From positions 2,790,001 to 2,854,000 of the forward strand of contig CP006667.1 in assembly GCA_000471925.1 (NCBI GenBank): a stretch of 64,000 bases of DNA, written 5' to 3'. The notes beneath the pieces are model-generated. The model worked only from the letters and a program-made list of their open reading frames with translations, was not told where the DNA came from and made no database searches. Each line of letters opens with the position of its first letter. The stretch's first letter is position 1. Both the position numbers and the translations under genes were made by a program. Source of the stretch: Ralstonia pickettii DTP0602. GTDB lineage: Bacteria; Pseudomonadota; Gammaproteobacteria; Burkholderiales; Burkholderiaceae. Of the stretch, positions 1 through 11,167 are shown in pieces.

Positions 1-2
1 TG

Positions 3-341
3 TTGGAGATGATCAATCTGAAGGATATCGTTGGCCGGTTTGGCGGGCTGGACACGGAAGTGGACTGGGGCAAAGTGTTATCCCTCGGCGAGCAACAGCG
101 ACTCACGATCGGACGCGTATTACTCGCCAAACCGCGCTACGTGATGCTCGACGAGGCCACCAGCGCGCTGGACAGTGGCAATGAGGAAAGCATGTATATG
201 CTGCTGGCCGACATGCAGGCGACGCTGGTCAGTGTCAGTCATCGGCCCACACTCCTGAGATTTCACCACCAGGTGCTGGAACTGCCCGGGAACGGGAATT
301 GGTGGCTGCACCCGACCCGGGATTATCGCTTTGGGTGGTAG
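3..341 (+). CDS. ABC transporter, C-terminal end of ATPase domain (partial)
   Basis: Only the last 112 or so residues are present; the gene enters from the left edge, so the first codon is not a true start. Visible are the ABC signature LSLGEQQR, Walker B (VMLDEAT), the D-loop (SALD) and the switch histidine (SVSHR). The tail HHQVLELPGNGNWWLHP is typical of the fused permease-ATPase family that includes SbmA/BacA-like YddA and mycobacterial Rv1819c, which move cobalamin, bleomycin or antimicrobial peptides. The substrate cannot be read from this fragment. The next gene is convergent, with its stop 39 bases downstream. Confidence 0.85.
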   Translation: MEMINLKDIVGRFGGLDTEVDWGKVLSLGEQQRLTIGRVLLAKPRYVMLDEATSALDSGNEESMYMLLADMQATLVSVSHRPTLLRFHHQVLELPGNGNWWLHPTRDYRFGW

Positions 342-380
342 AGGTTCGCCAGGCCCGGAATCTCACGCTGACGACCTGCC

Positions 381-911
381 CTACTGGCACGCCGCTGTCT
401 TGGCGGAATACCCGAAAGAACGATTCGGGCGATCGCGCCTTGCGCGATCACGGAAACCATGAAACTTCGCCCTGGCGAGCGCAAACAGTGTCTTGATGCC
501 TACCCAAGGATTCCGCAAGCACTGGCGTACCTGCTCGCTCCGCCTGACGCCTGTCACACACCATGTGCAGAAGTGTTCGCAGTTATTGGTCAGGAACTGA
601 TATTGGTCTTCGCCCAGGCGGGACTTCGCCCTTTGCACTACCTCGATTCCGGCATAAGCGGCATCCGGTTCAGCCTGGATTTTTATAGCCTTCCCTGCCG
701 CAAAGGCGCGCAACGCTATGTATTCTATGGGGCGCCGTTTCGCCGAATGATCAAAGCCCCCGTAGTGAATGACCTGCCCACCGCCGACATAAATACCGTG
801 GTGTGTGTAGCCATCCCGCTCGCTAATAAGATGGGCCCCAGCCTCGATAATGCGTTCTATGCTGGCCAACTCTGGCGAAGTCATGAGCCAATCAATATAC
901 AGAGTTTCCAT
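381..911 (-). CDS. LRAT-domain protein (NlpC/P60-like fold)
   Basis: A 176-residue protein of the lecithin:retinol acyltransferase family, a permuted NlpC/P60 fold. It has the family's histidine motif THHGIYVG (about residues 36-43), a second histidine in QVIHYGGF (about 46-53) and the nucleophile motif NNCEHFC with Cys at about 111. Bacterial members are thought to act as thiol acyltransferases or hydrolases on lipids or peptides, but few have been tested. There is no signal peptide or membrane segment, so it is probably cytoplasmic. The ATG at 911 is the best start, with only a weak ribosome site. The region looks accessory, with no operon partner. Confidence 0.8.
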   Translation of the reverse strand: METLYIDWLMTSPELASIERIIEAGAHLISERDGYTHHGIYVGGGQVIHYGGFDHSAKRRPIEYIALRAFAAGKAIKIQAEPDAAYAGIEVVQRAKSRLGEDQYQFLTNNCEHFCTWCVTGVRRSEQVRQCLRNPWVGIKTLFALARAKFHGFRDRARRDRPNRSFGYSAKTAACQ

Positions 912-1360
912 GGCGAGCCGCTATTATCTTGAAAGCGATTTATTCAGTACCGCTGGTGAACCTCATGGACATACCCATCGAAGCGCTAATGACCCTTCCC
1001 CCGGAGTGAAGGCAAAGCGAGTGCCTCCGAGGAGGTTCCTCCTCGGGAAAAGTGTTCACCGCGCTCATTTCAGATTTGCATTGCGCCAGCTATTGCAGGC
1101 AATGCGGTGCAGCTCCGTCACCCCAGGGCTTTTGCGAGCGCACTGCGCGATCGCACCGGCCATGAGACAAGGGTAGGCGCGCAGGCGCAACAAACCCATT
1201 CTACGGACGGGTAGTGCTGCCCCTACATAGGCTTCGAACGCTCATACTCGGGTATAAGCCGCGGGACCGGGGCACGTACCGCAAGGTGTCGGTCGAGCGG
1301 TTTGAGGCCAGGACGTAACTTTGCTTCTCGCTTTTTTGTCGTGCGCTGGCACCCAAAAGA
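912..1360. other. Intergenic stretch without a supported gene
   Basis: About 450 bases between the LRAT gene and the aceB terminator. Open frames here are short, lack a ribosome site and do not resemble a known family. A short open stretch on the plus strand ends at a TAA at 1316-1318, but it has no start or recognised domain. It presumably holds the LRAT gene promoter near its left end. Confidence 0.5.
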
Positions 1361-1385
1361 AAACCCGCGGCCAGGCCGCGGGTTT
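1361..1385 (-). terminator. Rho-independent terminator of aceB
   Basis: A perfect inverted repeat of 12 bases (AAACCCGCGGCC and its complement) around one central base, 26 bases past the aceB stop. On the minus strand the stem ends in TTT and is followed by a T-rich run. Confidence 0.8.
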
Positions 1386-1410
1386 CATTCCTGCTTACTT
1401 ATTGAGGGAC

Positions 1411-2997
<1,587 letters not shown>

Positions 2998-3046
2998 CAG
3001 TGTTCTCCTGTAAACGATAGCGATAGCTTGGTTATTGGGGGGCCTG

Positions 3047-3748
3047 CTACACCGCCACGCCATGGGCGCGGACGAACTCAAGCAGGTCATTCATGTCGTG
3101 CCCGGTGCCGGAGGGGGCTACGTCGAGCCGCTCCGCCGGATGGCCGGCACGGTTGATCCAGAAGGTGGTGTAGCCGTACCAGGTGGCGCCGCACGCGTCC
3201 CAGCCGTTGGACGAGACAAAGAGCATCTCTTGCGCGTCCAGGCCGAACGCCAGTGGTCCCAGTGCGTACGCAGCGGGCGCGGTCTTGTACTGGCGCACGG
3301 CGTCCACCGACAGCACGTGGTCGAAGAGCCCGGCCATGCCGGCGCTCTTGACCGAGATGTCGAGCATCTCGGCATTGCCATTCGACAGGATGCCCAGCGG
3401 CAGTCCGGCGCGGCGCAGGCGCTTGAGCGCGCCCAGGTTCTCCGGGAAGGCCGACAGGCAGGCGTATTCCTTCAGCAGCTGCGCTTCGGCGGCCTCGTTC
3501 AGCGCCAGGTTCAGGCGCTCGGCCGCATAGCGCAGCGCGTCCACGGTGATCGCCCAGAAGGGCTTGTAGCGCGCGCCGTCGGGCGCGGCCATGGTGCGGA
3601 TGCGGGTGTAGTCAATCTGGCGGTCGCGCCACAGTAGCGCCAGCGCCTCGCCGCGGCCCGGGAACAGTTGTTCCGCGCGCGCGGTGACGGAATACACGTC
3701 GAACAGCGTGCCGTAGGCATCGAAGACGACTGCGCGGATCTTGTTCAT
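3047..3748 (-). CDS. Haloacid dehalogenase, type II
   Basis: A 233-residue HAD-superfamily hydrolase of the (S)-2-haloacid dehalogenase type. The nucleophile motif DAYGTLFD has Asp at residue 10, followed by the serine motif ILSNGN, a conserved lysine in QYKTAP and the type II signature SSNGWDACGATWYGY. These enzymes replace the halogen of short 2-haloalkanoates with hydroxyl by an ester intermediate. Close homologues are often kept for other small 2-substituted acids, so the natural substrate is not certain. ATG at 3748 is preferred because motif I then falls at the usual position; the longer frame adds 23 residues. It lies just upstream of aceB, fitting conversion of haloacetate to glycolate and glyoxylate. 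Confidence 0.9.
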   Translation of the reverse strand: MNKIRAVVFDAYGTLFDVYSVTARAEQLFPGRGEALALLWRDRQIDYTRIRTMAAPDGARYKPFWAITVDALRYAAERLNLALNEAAEAQLLKEYACLSAFPENLGALKRLRRAGLPLGILSNGNAEMLDISVKSAGMAGLFDHVLSVDAVRQYKTAPAAYALGPLAFGLDAQEMLFVSSNGWDACGATWYGYTTFWINRAGHPAERLDVAPSGTGHDMNDLLEFVRAHGVAV

Positions 3749-4009
3749 AGGGGCTGGGGCAACCGAATGTCTCTGGCAGGACCACAACTGCGTGGCCCTG
3801 TACACCGATGGATGCATGGCATTGTAGGGAGACGCTGCAGTGCGGCAAAGGTGCCCCGGGTCACTTGATCTTTTACTTTTGCACCACTAATCTTGGCTGA
3901 CTAAAACGATACTCCGCACCAAATCCTCCTCATTGCCGGCCGCACGGGCGCAGAATACCTGTCCACGTGATCGTGCCCGCACAATCAGTGCAACCCCGGG
4001 CGAACATTC

Positions 4010-4960
4010 GTGGACCATTTCAAGCAACTGGAGACTTTTGTATCCGTCGCCTCGCGCGGCAGTTTGTCGGCGGCGGCCGCCGCCGAAGGCGTGGCGCCGG
4101 CCATTATCGGGCGGCGCATCGATGCGCTGGAGGAGCGCCTGGGCGTCAAGTTGCTGGTACGCACCACGCGCAAGATCAGCCTGACCTTCGAGGGCTCGGC
4201 CTTCCTGGAGGACTGCCAGCGCATCCTGAACGACTTGCACAATGCCGAGGCCAGCGTGTCCGCCGGCGGCGTCAAGGCCAGCGGACACCTGCGCGTGACC
4301 GCGCCGGCGGGTTATGGCCGCAAGCACGTGGCGCCGCTGGTGCCGCTGTTTATTGAGTCGCACCCGGATGTGAGCATCACGCTGGACCTGTCGGACCGCG
4401 TGGTCGACCTGGTCAATGAAGGCTTCGACTGCGCCATCCGGCTGGGCGACCTGCCCGACTCCAGCCTGGTGTCGATCCGGCTGGCCGAGACGCGCCGCGT
4501 GGTGGTGGCCTCACCCGATTACCTGGCGCGCGCGGGCCGCCCGAAGACGCCCGAGGACCTGCAACGCCACAATTGTCTTGCCTTTGGCGCCAGCGCCAAC
4601 GTGCAGCGCGGCTGGGTGTTCCAGGAGGACGGCCGCGCGGTCACGGTCAAGGTGGGCGGGACCATGGAATGCAGCGACGGCGCCGTACTGCATGAGTGGT
4701 GCCTGCAGGGCAACGGGCTGGCCTGGCGTTCGTGGTGGGAAGTGGGCCGCGAAATCGCCACCGGGCGGCTGGTGACGGTGCTGGACGACTTCCAGGCGCC
4801 GCCGATCGGCATCCACGCGGTGTTCCCGCAGCGCAAGCACTTGCCGCTGCGCGTGCGGCTGTTTATTGACCACCTGAAGAACACCTATGGCAACCCGGCC
4901 TACTGGCGCCGGGCCGAGCAGGCGCTGGTCGTGCCCACGGACGTAGCGCTGGCGGAATGA
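4010..4960 (+). CDS. LysR-family transcriptional regulator
   Basis: A 316-residue regulator with the N-terminal winged helix-turn-helix (MDHFKQLETFVSVASRGSLS, about 1-65) followed by a periplasmic-binding-like effector domain. It starts at a GTG (4010); the N terminus then matches the family exactly, although no strong ribosome site is visible. It is divergent from the haloacid dehalogenase-aceB pair with a 261-base space between them, so it may control that transcript, but this is inference from position. The effector is unknown. It belongs to the large CrgA/DsdC-like branch with a short C-terminal tail. Confidence 0.9.
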   Translation: MDHFKQLETFVSVASRGSLSAAAAAEGVAPAIIGRRIDALEERLGVKLLVRTTRKISLTFEGSAFLEDCQRILNDLHNAEASVSAGGVKASGHLRVTAPAGYGRKHVAPLVPLFIESHPDVSITLDLSDRVVDLVNEGFDCAIRLGDLPDSSLVSIRLAETRRVVVASPDYLARAGRPKTPEDLQRHNCLAFGASANVQRGWVFQEDGRAVTVKVGGTMECSDGAVLHEWCLQGNGLAWRSWWEVGREIATGRLVTVLDDFQAPPIGIHAVFPQRKHLPLRVRLFIDHLKNTYGNPAYWRRAEQALVVPTDVALAE

Positions 4961-4998
4961 AGGCGGCGGCTCGTGTGCGCTGAGACACTTTGTTGCCG

Positions 4999-5039
4999 TT
5001 GATATTGCGCAATGCCCTACTCGGCACACTGACTACAAT
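4999..5039 (+). promoter_or_regulatory. Possible FNR/ANR-controlled promoter of the usp gene
   Basis: TTGAT-N4-CGCAA at 4999-5012 resembles the FNR consensus TTGAT-N4-ATCAA, with one perfect half-site and one poor one. A -10 like TACAAT lies at 5034-5039. With a start near 5046 the site would centre near -40.5, the usual place for FNR activation. Universal stress genes are commonly induced at low oxygen. Confidence 0.45.
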
Positions 5040-5129
5040 GGATTCGAGACAGGCGCATTCCCGGCGCCGCGGCACCCCCGATGCCGCCCCGCTGCCTGCC
5101 CAGATCCCTAGTCAGCAAAGGAGCCCCGC

Positions 5130-5564
5130 ATGTTCCAACACATCCTGTTACCCACCGACGGCTCGGAACTCTCCAAGAAAGCCATCAACGGCGGGCTGGA
5201 GCTCGCCAAGGCCATCGGCGCGCGCGTCACGGCCTATGTCTGCCTGGAGGAATATCCGTACACCCCGTTCAGCGAAATCGTGGTCGAGGCGCCGCAGGCC
5301 TTCAAGGACCGCATCGAGAACCAGGCCAAGCTTTACCTGAAGGAAGTCGAGAACCTGGCCACCACGGCCGGCGTGACCTTTGACGCCGACATGTCGACCT
5401 TTGCCGTACCCTACCTCGGCATCATCGACGCGGCCGAGCGCCATGGCTGCGACGTGATCTTCATGGCCTCGCACGGGCGGCGCGGGCTGTCGGGCCTGCT
5501 GCTCGGCAGCGAGACGCAGAAGGTGCTGACGCATACCGACATCCCGGTGATCGTCTATCGCTGA
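5130..5564 (+). CDS. Universal stress protein, UspA family
   Basis: A 144-residue single-domain Usp protein starting MFQHILLPTDGSELS and ending in the nucleotide-binding signature, about residues 111-130, with ASHGRRGLSGLLLGSETQKVL followed by IPVIVYR. The G-2x-G-9x-G pattern predicts ATP binding. These cytoplasmic dimers accumulate under starvation, oxygen limitation and other stress; their exact biochemical role is unsettled. The start is supported by AAAGGAG eight bases upstream of ATG. It is a single-gene unit, with an FNR-like site upstream and a terminator 24 bases downstream. Confidence 0.95.
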   Translation: MFQHILLPTDGSELSKKAINGGLELAKAIGARVTAYVCLEEYPYTPFSEIVVEAPQAFKDRIENQAKLYLKEVENLATTAGVTFDADMSTFAVPYLGIIDAAERHGCDVIFMASHGRRGLSGLLLGSETQKVLTHTDIPVIVYR

Positions 5565-5588
5565 GCCCGCGCGCAGCGCCTATGAACT

Positions 5589-5625
5589 GCCCCAGGAGCT
5601 GAAGCCCGACTCTTGGGGCGTTTTC
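5589..5625 (+). terminator. Rho-independent terminator of the usp gene
   Basis: Stem GCCCCAGGAG (5589-5598) pairs with CTCTTGGGGC (5610-5619) with one G-U pair, followed by GTTTTCC. Confidence 0.75.
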
Positions 5626-5808
5626 CTTTCAGGTCCAGCGTCAAAAGGGGAAGCGCTGAGGCCATGCTTTCGAATTGCGAGCATCAGTACTGGTGCAACC
5701 CGGCGGCCACCGCCGCGGTATGGAACGCGGTGGGCTTGTCGATCAGGCTCCCTCTTCCCACCGTAGGTGCTGCGGTGACTAGCAGGGCACCGTCACCCTG
5801 CAGCAACA

Positions 5809-5826
5809 CCTCTATTTAGAGGGATG
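5809..5826 (+). repeat. Short direct repeat, copy 1
   Basis: CCTCTATTTAG followed by AGGGATG; 16 of 18 bases match a second copy at 6111-6128. This copy also folds as CCTCT-ATTT-AGAGG. Confidence 0.4.
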
Positions 5827-5892
5827 CGCGATTGCACGCCATGTACGACCATCCCCAACGGGCGGTTCCGCGACACGCCCACTGCGATTCAT

Positions 5893-5927
5893 AGCCCTCG
5901 CCTACCCTGGCCGAGGGCTTTTCTTTT
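5893..5927 (+). terminator. Terminator-like hairpin in the phage remnant
   Basis: AGCCCTCG (5893-5900) pairs with CGAGGGCT (5912-5919), followed by TTTCTTTT on the plus strand. No upstream gene is evident, so it may belong to a lost gene. The sequence CGAGGGCTTTTTCTT recurs near 6050 without its partner arm. Confidence 0.5.
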
Positions 5928-6110
5928 GTCGGACGGCGCCTGATACCGTCCCCGATCTCCCCAGCAGAGACGGGGGCAATGTTTCGTCTCCGTGGCTGTG
6001 CACTATTGCCCATTCCACCAATCCGCCAAAGCGCTCTCCGGCCCAGGACGAGGGCTTTTTCTTGGGGAAGCACAAACACCCTTGCCATTCCGCGAAAGCA
6101 CGTACGCATC

Positions 6111-6128
6111 CCTCTATTTAGCAGGATG
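6111..6128 (+). repeat. Short direct repeat, copy 2
   Basis: CCTCTATTTAG followed by CAGGATG, matching copy 1 at 5809-5826 about 300 bases away. Confidence 0.4.
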
Positions 6129-6374
6129 ACGGCCCCGTACCCCCACCCTACGCTGAAAGCGTGTGGCGGATCCCCCGGTGCGCCGCGCAATTGCGCCCCG
6201 CCGCCGACTTGCCTAGGCGGCGGGGTGCTACTACGACTTGGTTGGCCACGCCCGCACCGTCGTCCTATGCCGCGCAGCACACCCGGCCAGCGCACTTGGC
6301 AGCGATCCCATCACCCACACTTGCCAGGCATCGTAATCGGCCTCATTCGGAGCATCGGGCACCGCGCACGGCAC

Positions 6375-6536
6375 GCAGAGGATGCGGCGACCTTCCACAA
6401 AATCCTCAGCCTGTGCATGGAACAGGGCGGCATCGACACCAAGGCGCTGCTTGGCCACATGACGGATGCGATGGCGGATCTGTACGCGAACTCGCGCGGG
6501 CTGGAACCGATCAAAGTGCGCATCAATGCCGCATAG
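6375..6536 (+). pseudogene. Tyrosine recombinase (phage integrase) C-terminal fragment
   Basis: The last 53 codons before the TAG at 6534 read like the end of a lambda-type integrase. FHKILSL stands where integrases have FHE-x-R-SL, ALLGHMTDAM matches the LLGHKS-x-xM box, and LYANSRG carries the tyrosine nucleophile in the usual Y-x-x-x-RG setting. The catalytic arginine of the HE-x-R motif is replaced (HKIL), and upstream the frame has no integrase similarity, so the gene is truncated and inactive. No attachment site or tRNA gene is visible beside it. Confidence 0.7.
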
Positions 6537-6601
6537 GTTTTGAACGAATTTTGAACACTTGTTGAACAGCTACCCGCTAACCCGCCCCAGCATTAGGAAA
6601 C

Positions 6602-6638
6602 AAAAAAACCGCGCCGTCCCTGAGAGAGAACGGCGCGG
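6602..6638 (-). terminator. Rho-independent terminator of aceA
   Basis: CCGCGCCGT (6609-6617) pairs with ACGGCGCGG (6630-6638). On the minus strand the stem is followed by a run of seven T (6602-6608). It lies 80 bases past the aceA stop. Confidence 0.85.
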
Positions 6639-6717
6639 CGCCTAAAGCAGAAGACGTGATGGTCGCACGCCTTCCATACCGCCGGGCCCCACGACCCGGC
6701 GGAGGTGACCAGGAGAG

Positions 6718-8013
<1,296 letters not shown>

Positions 8014-8354
8014 GGTCACTCTCCTGAAGCTGTTTTGGGGATGGCTGAGAATCACTTGATCACCTGGCCTGACCGCGCTGCCGTGGGGCTGTATTTCGCG
8101 TCTCAAGTCATGTGTCTTATATAAGAGTGTAGGGAATGCTCCCGCGTCGCAACAAGCCCGATATGCAGTTGATGCTTAGTTTTTTTGTTATTTAAATTCA
8201 ATAACTTGCAGAATTTATTTCACGATGCGGGACATAGTCTTTCATCATGAGAAATGCCGTTGTGCTCTGCAAACCATGTATTTTTGCGGTCCAAAACAGC
8301 TTTCCACATCGTGAAAAATAGCCGTTTGCGCCACACGTGAGCCCGTGAGGCTCA
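8014..8354 (-). promoter_or_regulatory. Long upstream regulatory region of aceA
   Basis: About 340 gene-free bases, much richer in A and T than the flanks between 8150 and 8330. It holds a perfect 10-base inverted pair, TTTCACGATG (8218-8227) and CATCGTGAAA (8307-8316), 79 bases apart, and a dyad GTTATT-N7-AATAAC (8187-8205). Such spaced dyads suit an operator pair for a looping or cooperative regulator of the glyoxylate shunt. No specific factor can be named. Confidence 0.5.
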
Positions 8355-8388
8355 GAAAAAGCAAAACGGCGCCGCAAGGGCGCCGTTT
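8355..8388 (-). terminator. Rho-independent terminator of the GGCT-fold gene
   Basis: AAACGGCGCC (8364-8373) pairs perfectly with GGCGCCGTTT (8379-8388). On the minus strand it is followed by TTTTGCTTTTTC. Confidence 0.85.
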
Positions 8389-8408
8389 GTCTGGGGGAAC
8401 CAGCCGGA

Positions 8409-8825
8409 TCAGGCCGCAGCCGTATCGCGCGCGCGCCGATACGCAACCCAGTCGCCGCCGTCGATGCGTGGCAACGCCGCGACCGCCGCATCGGACACCG
8501 GATAAAGGAGGCAGGTCACGGCATGCCCGCCGTGCAATACGTCCCGCTCCTCGCGCACGAACAGCGTGGCCTGGCCGGGATAGACCTCCTCGATCTCGTC
8601 CAGCACCGGCACAAGTGCGTCGGCCACATCGTAGATATCGCCCACTACCGGGCCGGCGTTGTCATCCAGTACCAACCCTGGATAGCTGCCGAAGTCATAC
8701 AGCCTGCCCGCCACCGTGGCCGTGCCCAGCAACGTGGGCGCGGCAATGCCGTGACGCTGCGCGGCGGCGTTCAGGTCATTGACCTCGCCCGCTCGCAGCG
8801 TGCCGTAGACAAAGACGCGCGGCAT
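8409..8825 (-). CDS. Gamma-glutamylcyclotransferase-fold protein (AIG2-like)
   Basis: A 138-residue protein of the GGCT/AIG2 family. The N-terminal motif VFVYGTLRAGE (about 4-14) forms the substrate pocket, and an acidic segment VLDEIEEVYPG (about residue 75) carries the likely catalytic glutamate. Family members cyclise gamma-glutamyl amines or gamma-glutamyl amino acids to 5-oxoproline and a free amine; the substrate here is not known. It ends the minus-strand set TPP enzyme, RraA-like protein, GGCT, starting only 2 bases after the RraA-like gene stops, so the two are probably translated from one message. Confidence 0.85.
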   Translation of the reverse strand: MPRVFVYGTLRAGEVNDLNAAAQRHGIAAPTLLGTATVAGRLYDFGSYPGLVLDDNAGPVVGDIYDVADALVPVLDEIEEVYPGQATLFVREERDVLHGGHAVTCLLYPVSDAAVAALPRIDGGDWVAYRRARDTAAA

Positions 8826-8827
8826 GC

Positions 8828-9325
8828 TCAGCCCTCCAGCTTTTCGTCCGAGACCAGCACGCCATCGGCGTCGGCATAGATCCAGTTGCCGGGGCGCACG
8901 ACGGCGCCAGGCATCTGTACCGTGACGTCACTTTCGCCGATATTGCGCTTCTGGCTCTTCTGCGGATGCGCGGCGAGCGCGCGGATGCCGATATCGCACA
9001 CGTCCAGCTCGGCGGTATCGCGGATGCAGCCGTTGACGACGATGCCAACCCAGCCATTCTTCTCGGCCAGAACACCGAGGTTGCCGCCGACCAGCGCGCA
9101 GCGCTGCGAGCCGCCGCCGTCGATCACCAGCACCCTGCCCTGGCCCGGCGCTTCCAGCACAGTCCGCACCAGCGAGTTGTCTTCGAACACCTTCAGCGTG
9201 GCCGCGGGGCCGGCAAAGGCGCCTTGCTTGCCGAAGGCACGGAACACCGGCGCCATGACGCGCAGAGTGCCGGCTGCAAGGCGGTCTTCATGCGCGTCGC
9301 ACAGGTCGGTGGTGACAGGCTTCAT
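8828..9325 (-). CDS. RraA-family protein
   Basis: A 165-residue RraA-fold protein, full length for the family. The nucleotide- or substrate-loop [13 protein letters not shown] and the GCIRDTAEL motif with the conserved Arg-Asp pair are present. This family covers the RNase E inhibitor RraA and the metal-dependent 4-hydroxy-4-methyl-2-oxoglutarate/oxaloacetate aldolases, which share the GCIRD-type motif, so either role is possible. ATG at 9325 has AGGAGA seven bases upstream; the frame could extend to a TTG at 9388 inside the next gene, which is less likely. The neighbours (a TPP enzyme acting on 2-oxo acids, a transporter) favour small-acid metabolism, but this is inference. Confidence 0.85.
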   Translation of the reverse strand: MKPVTTDLCDAHEDRLAAGTLRVMAPVFRAFGKQGAFAGPAATLKVFEDNSLVRTVLEAPGQGRVLVIDGGGSQRCALVGGNLGVLAEKNGWVGIVVNGCIRDTAELDVCDIGIRALAAHPQKSQKRNIGESDVTVQMPGAVVRPGNWIYADADGVLVSDEKLEG

Positions 9326-9368
9326 CGATGGTCTCCTGATGGGATGGAAAGAATTCTGTGGGGCCGCC

Positions 9369-11108
9369 TCAGGCCTTCTGGCTGGCAAGCGCCTGCGCGC
9401 GGATCTCGCTCAGCGTGGTGCGCGGCGTGATCACGTCCGGGTCGACGCGGATCTCGATCAGCGTCGAGACCGGCGCGGCCAGCGCCTCGCGCAGCGCGGG
9501 CGCGAAGGCTTCGGTGGTGGTCACGATCTCGCCGCGCGCGCCATAGGCGCGTGCCAGCGCGGCAAAGTCCGGGTTATGCAGTTCGGTGCCCAATACATGG
9601 CCGGGGTACTCGCGCTCCTGGTGCATGCGGATGGTGCCGTACATGCCGTTGTTGACGACGATAAACACCACCGGTGCCTGGTATTGCATCGACGTGGCCA
9701 GTTCCTGGCCATTCATCAGGAAGCAGCCGTCGCCGGCAAGCGCAACCACGGTTCGCTGCGGGAAGGCGATCTTGGCGCCGATCGCGGCCGGCACGCCGTA
9801 GCCCATCGCACCGCTGGTCGGGGCCAGCTGGCCGCGCGCGCCGCTCACATACGGGCGGTAGTGGAAATAGCGGTGCAGCCAGCCTGCATAGTTGCCGGCA
9901 CCGTTGGTCACCACCGCATCGGCCGGCAGCATCTGGTCCAGCGTGCGGATCACCTCGGCCATGTCGACGCCCTGCCCCGTGAACGCCGGGGGCTGCAGGT
10001 AGCGTTCATAGTCGGCATGCGCGGCCTCCGTCCAGGCCTTCCAGCGCGGCGTGGCGGCCGGCTGCAGGACGGCGAGGCGCGCGGCGATGGCGGGCATCGA
10101 CGCGTGGATCATCAGGTCGGCCTGGTAGACGCTGCCCAGTTCCTCCGCGCCGGCATGCACGTGGATCAGCGTCTGCGCCGGCCGCGGCGCGGCGAGCAGC
10201 GAATAGCCGCCGGTGGTCATCTCGCCCAGCCGCGGGCCGATTGCCAGCACCAGGTCGGCATTGCGAATGCGCTCGGCCAGCGCCGGGTTGATGCCGATGC
10301 CGACATCGCCGGCGTAGTTGGGATGGCGGTTGTCGAACAGGTCCTGGCCGCGGAAGGCGCAGCCGACCGGCAGCGAGAAACGTTCGGCAAAGGCCTGCAG
10401 GTCGGCGCACGCCTGCGGCGTCCAGCCGCTGCCGCCGGCCAGCACGAAGGGGCGCTCGGCGGCATTGAGCATGTCGGTGAGCCGCGCCAGGTCGGCCTCG
10501 CCCGGCCAGCTCATCACGCGCTGGTAGGCGCGCAGCTGCGGCACGGTGGCGGTCTGCGCCAGCATGTCTTCCGGCAGCGCCAGCACCACCGGCCCCGGGC
10601 GGCCCGAGGTGGCGGTCTGGTAGGCGCGTGCGATGTATTCGGGGATGCGTTCGACGCGGTCAATCTGCGCCACCCACTTGGCCATCTGGCCGAACATGCG
10701 GCGGTAGTCGATCTCCTGGAAGGCCTCGCGGTCCATGAAGTCGGTGCCGACCTGGCCGATAAACAGGATCATCGGCGTCGAGTCCTGGAAGGCCGTGTGC
10801 ACGCCGATGCTGGCATTGGTGGCGCCGGGCCCGCGCGTGCAGAAGGCCAGCCCGGGGCGGCCGGTCAGCTTGCCGTAGGCCTCGGCCATCACCGCGGCCC
10901 CGCCCTCCTGGCGGCAGACGATGAAGCGGATCTGGTCGCGGCGGCGGTGGAAGCCGTCGAGCACCGCCAGATAGCTTTCACCCGGCACGCCGAAGGCCAG
11001 CTCGGCGCCGTGCGCCAGCAGCGCATCGACCAGGATATGGCCGCCCGGCAGTGGCGTGTCGCGATCGGAACCGTCTTGCTGGGGGGAAGTGGCCGGCGTC
11101 AATGACAT
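9369..11108 (-). CDS. Thiamine-diphosphate-dependent enzyme, acetolactate-synthase-like
   Basis: A 579-residue three-domain ThDP enzyme related to the large subunit of acetolactate synthase. It has the activating glutamate in [14 protein letters not shown] (about 66-79), a central domain, and the ThDP/Mg motif [12 protein letters not shown] followed by NNGMYGTIR. It lacks a small regulatory subunit next to it, so it is probably not the biosynthetic IlvBH enzyme but a 2-oxo-acid decarboxylase, ligase or catabolic acetolactate synthase. The ATG at 11108 has GAGGA seven bases upstream; an in-frame TTG at 11126 is less likely. It heads a minus-strand set with the RraA-like and GGCT genes. Confidence 0.88.
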   Translation of the reverse strand: MSLTPATSPQQDGSDRDTPLPGGHILVDALLAHGAELAFGVPGESYLAVLDGFHRRRDQIRFIVCRQEGGAAVMAEAYGKLTGRPGLAFCTRGPGATNASIGVHTAFQDSTPMILFIGQVGTDFMDREAFQEIDYRRMFGQMAKWVAQIDRVERIPEYIARAYQTATSGRPGPVVLALPEDMLAQTATVPQLRAYQRVMSWPGEADLARLTDMLNAAERPFVLAGGSGWTPQACADLQAFAERFSLPVGCAFRGQDLFDNRHPNYAGDVGIGINPALAERIRNADLVLAIGPRLGEMTTGGYSLLAAPRPAQTLIHVHAGAEELGSVYQADLMIHASMPAIAARLAVLQPAATPRWKAWTEAAHADYERYLQPPAFTGQGVDMAEVIRTLDQMLPADAVVTNGAGNYAGWLHRYFHYRPYVSGARGQLAPTSGAMGYGVPAAIGAKIAFPQRTVVALAGDGCFLMNGQELATSMQYQAPVVFIVVNNGMYGTIRMHQEREYPGHVLGTELHNPDFAALARAYGARGEIVTTTEAFAPALREALAAPVSTLIEIRVDPDVITPRTTLSEIRAQALASQKA

Positions 11109-11167
11109 GGAAGCGTCCTCAGGCAAACGAATTCGGAAAGCGGTGCGCGGGTGCGCCGCGGTCGTCG

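Larger units (their letters stand above)
5626..6374. other. Gene-poor decayed region, probable phage remnant
   Basis: About 750 bases between the usp terminator and the integrase tail hold no open frame with a ribosome site and recognisable domain. The region has short near-repeats and a plus-strand hairpin. Base composition is lower in GC than the flanks and the open frames look random. With the integrase fragment that follows, it is best read as the eroded edge of an old prophage or island between usp and aceA. Confidence 0.45.

Noticed and set aside
1223..1318. Short open stretch ending in a basic peptide (GYKPRDRGTYRKVSVERFEA) on the plus strand
   Set aside because: It reads like the end of a protein but has no start, ribosome site or recognisable family. 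It could be a gene remnant.
5808..6130. Phage attachment sites flanking the integrase remnant
   Set aside because: The 18-base repeat is imperfect, both copies lie on the same side of the integrase tail, and there is no tRNA or other typical target gene.
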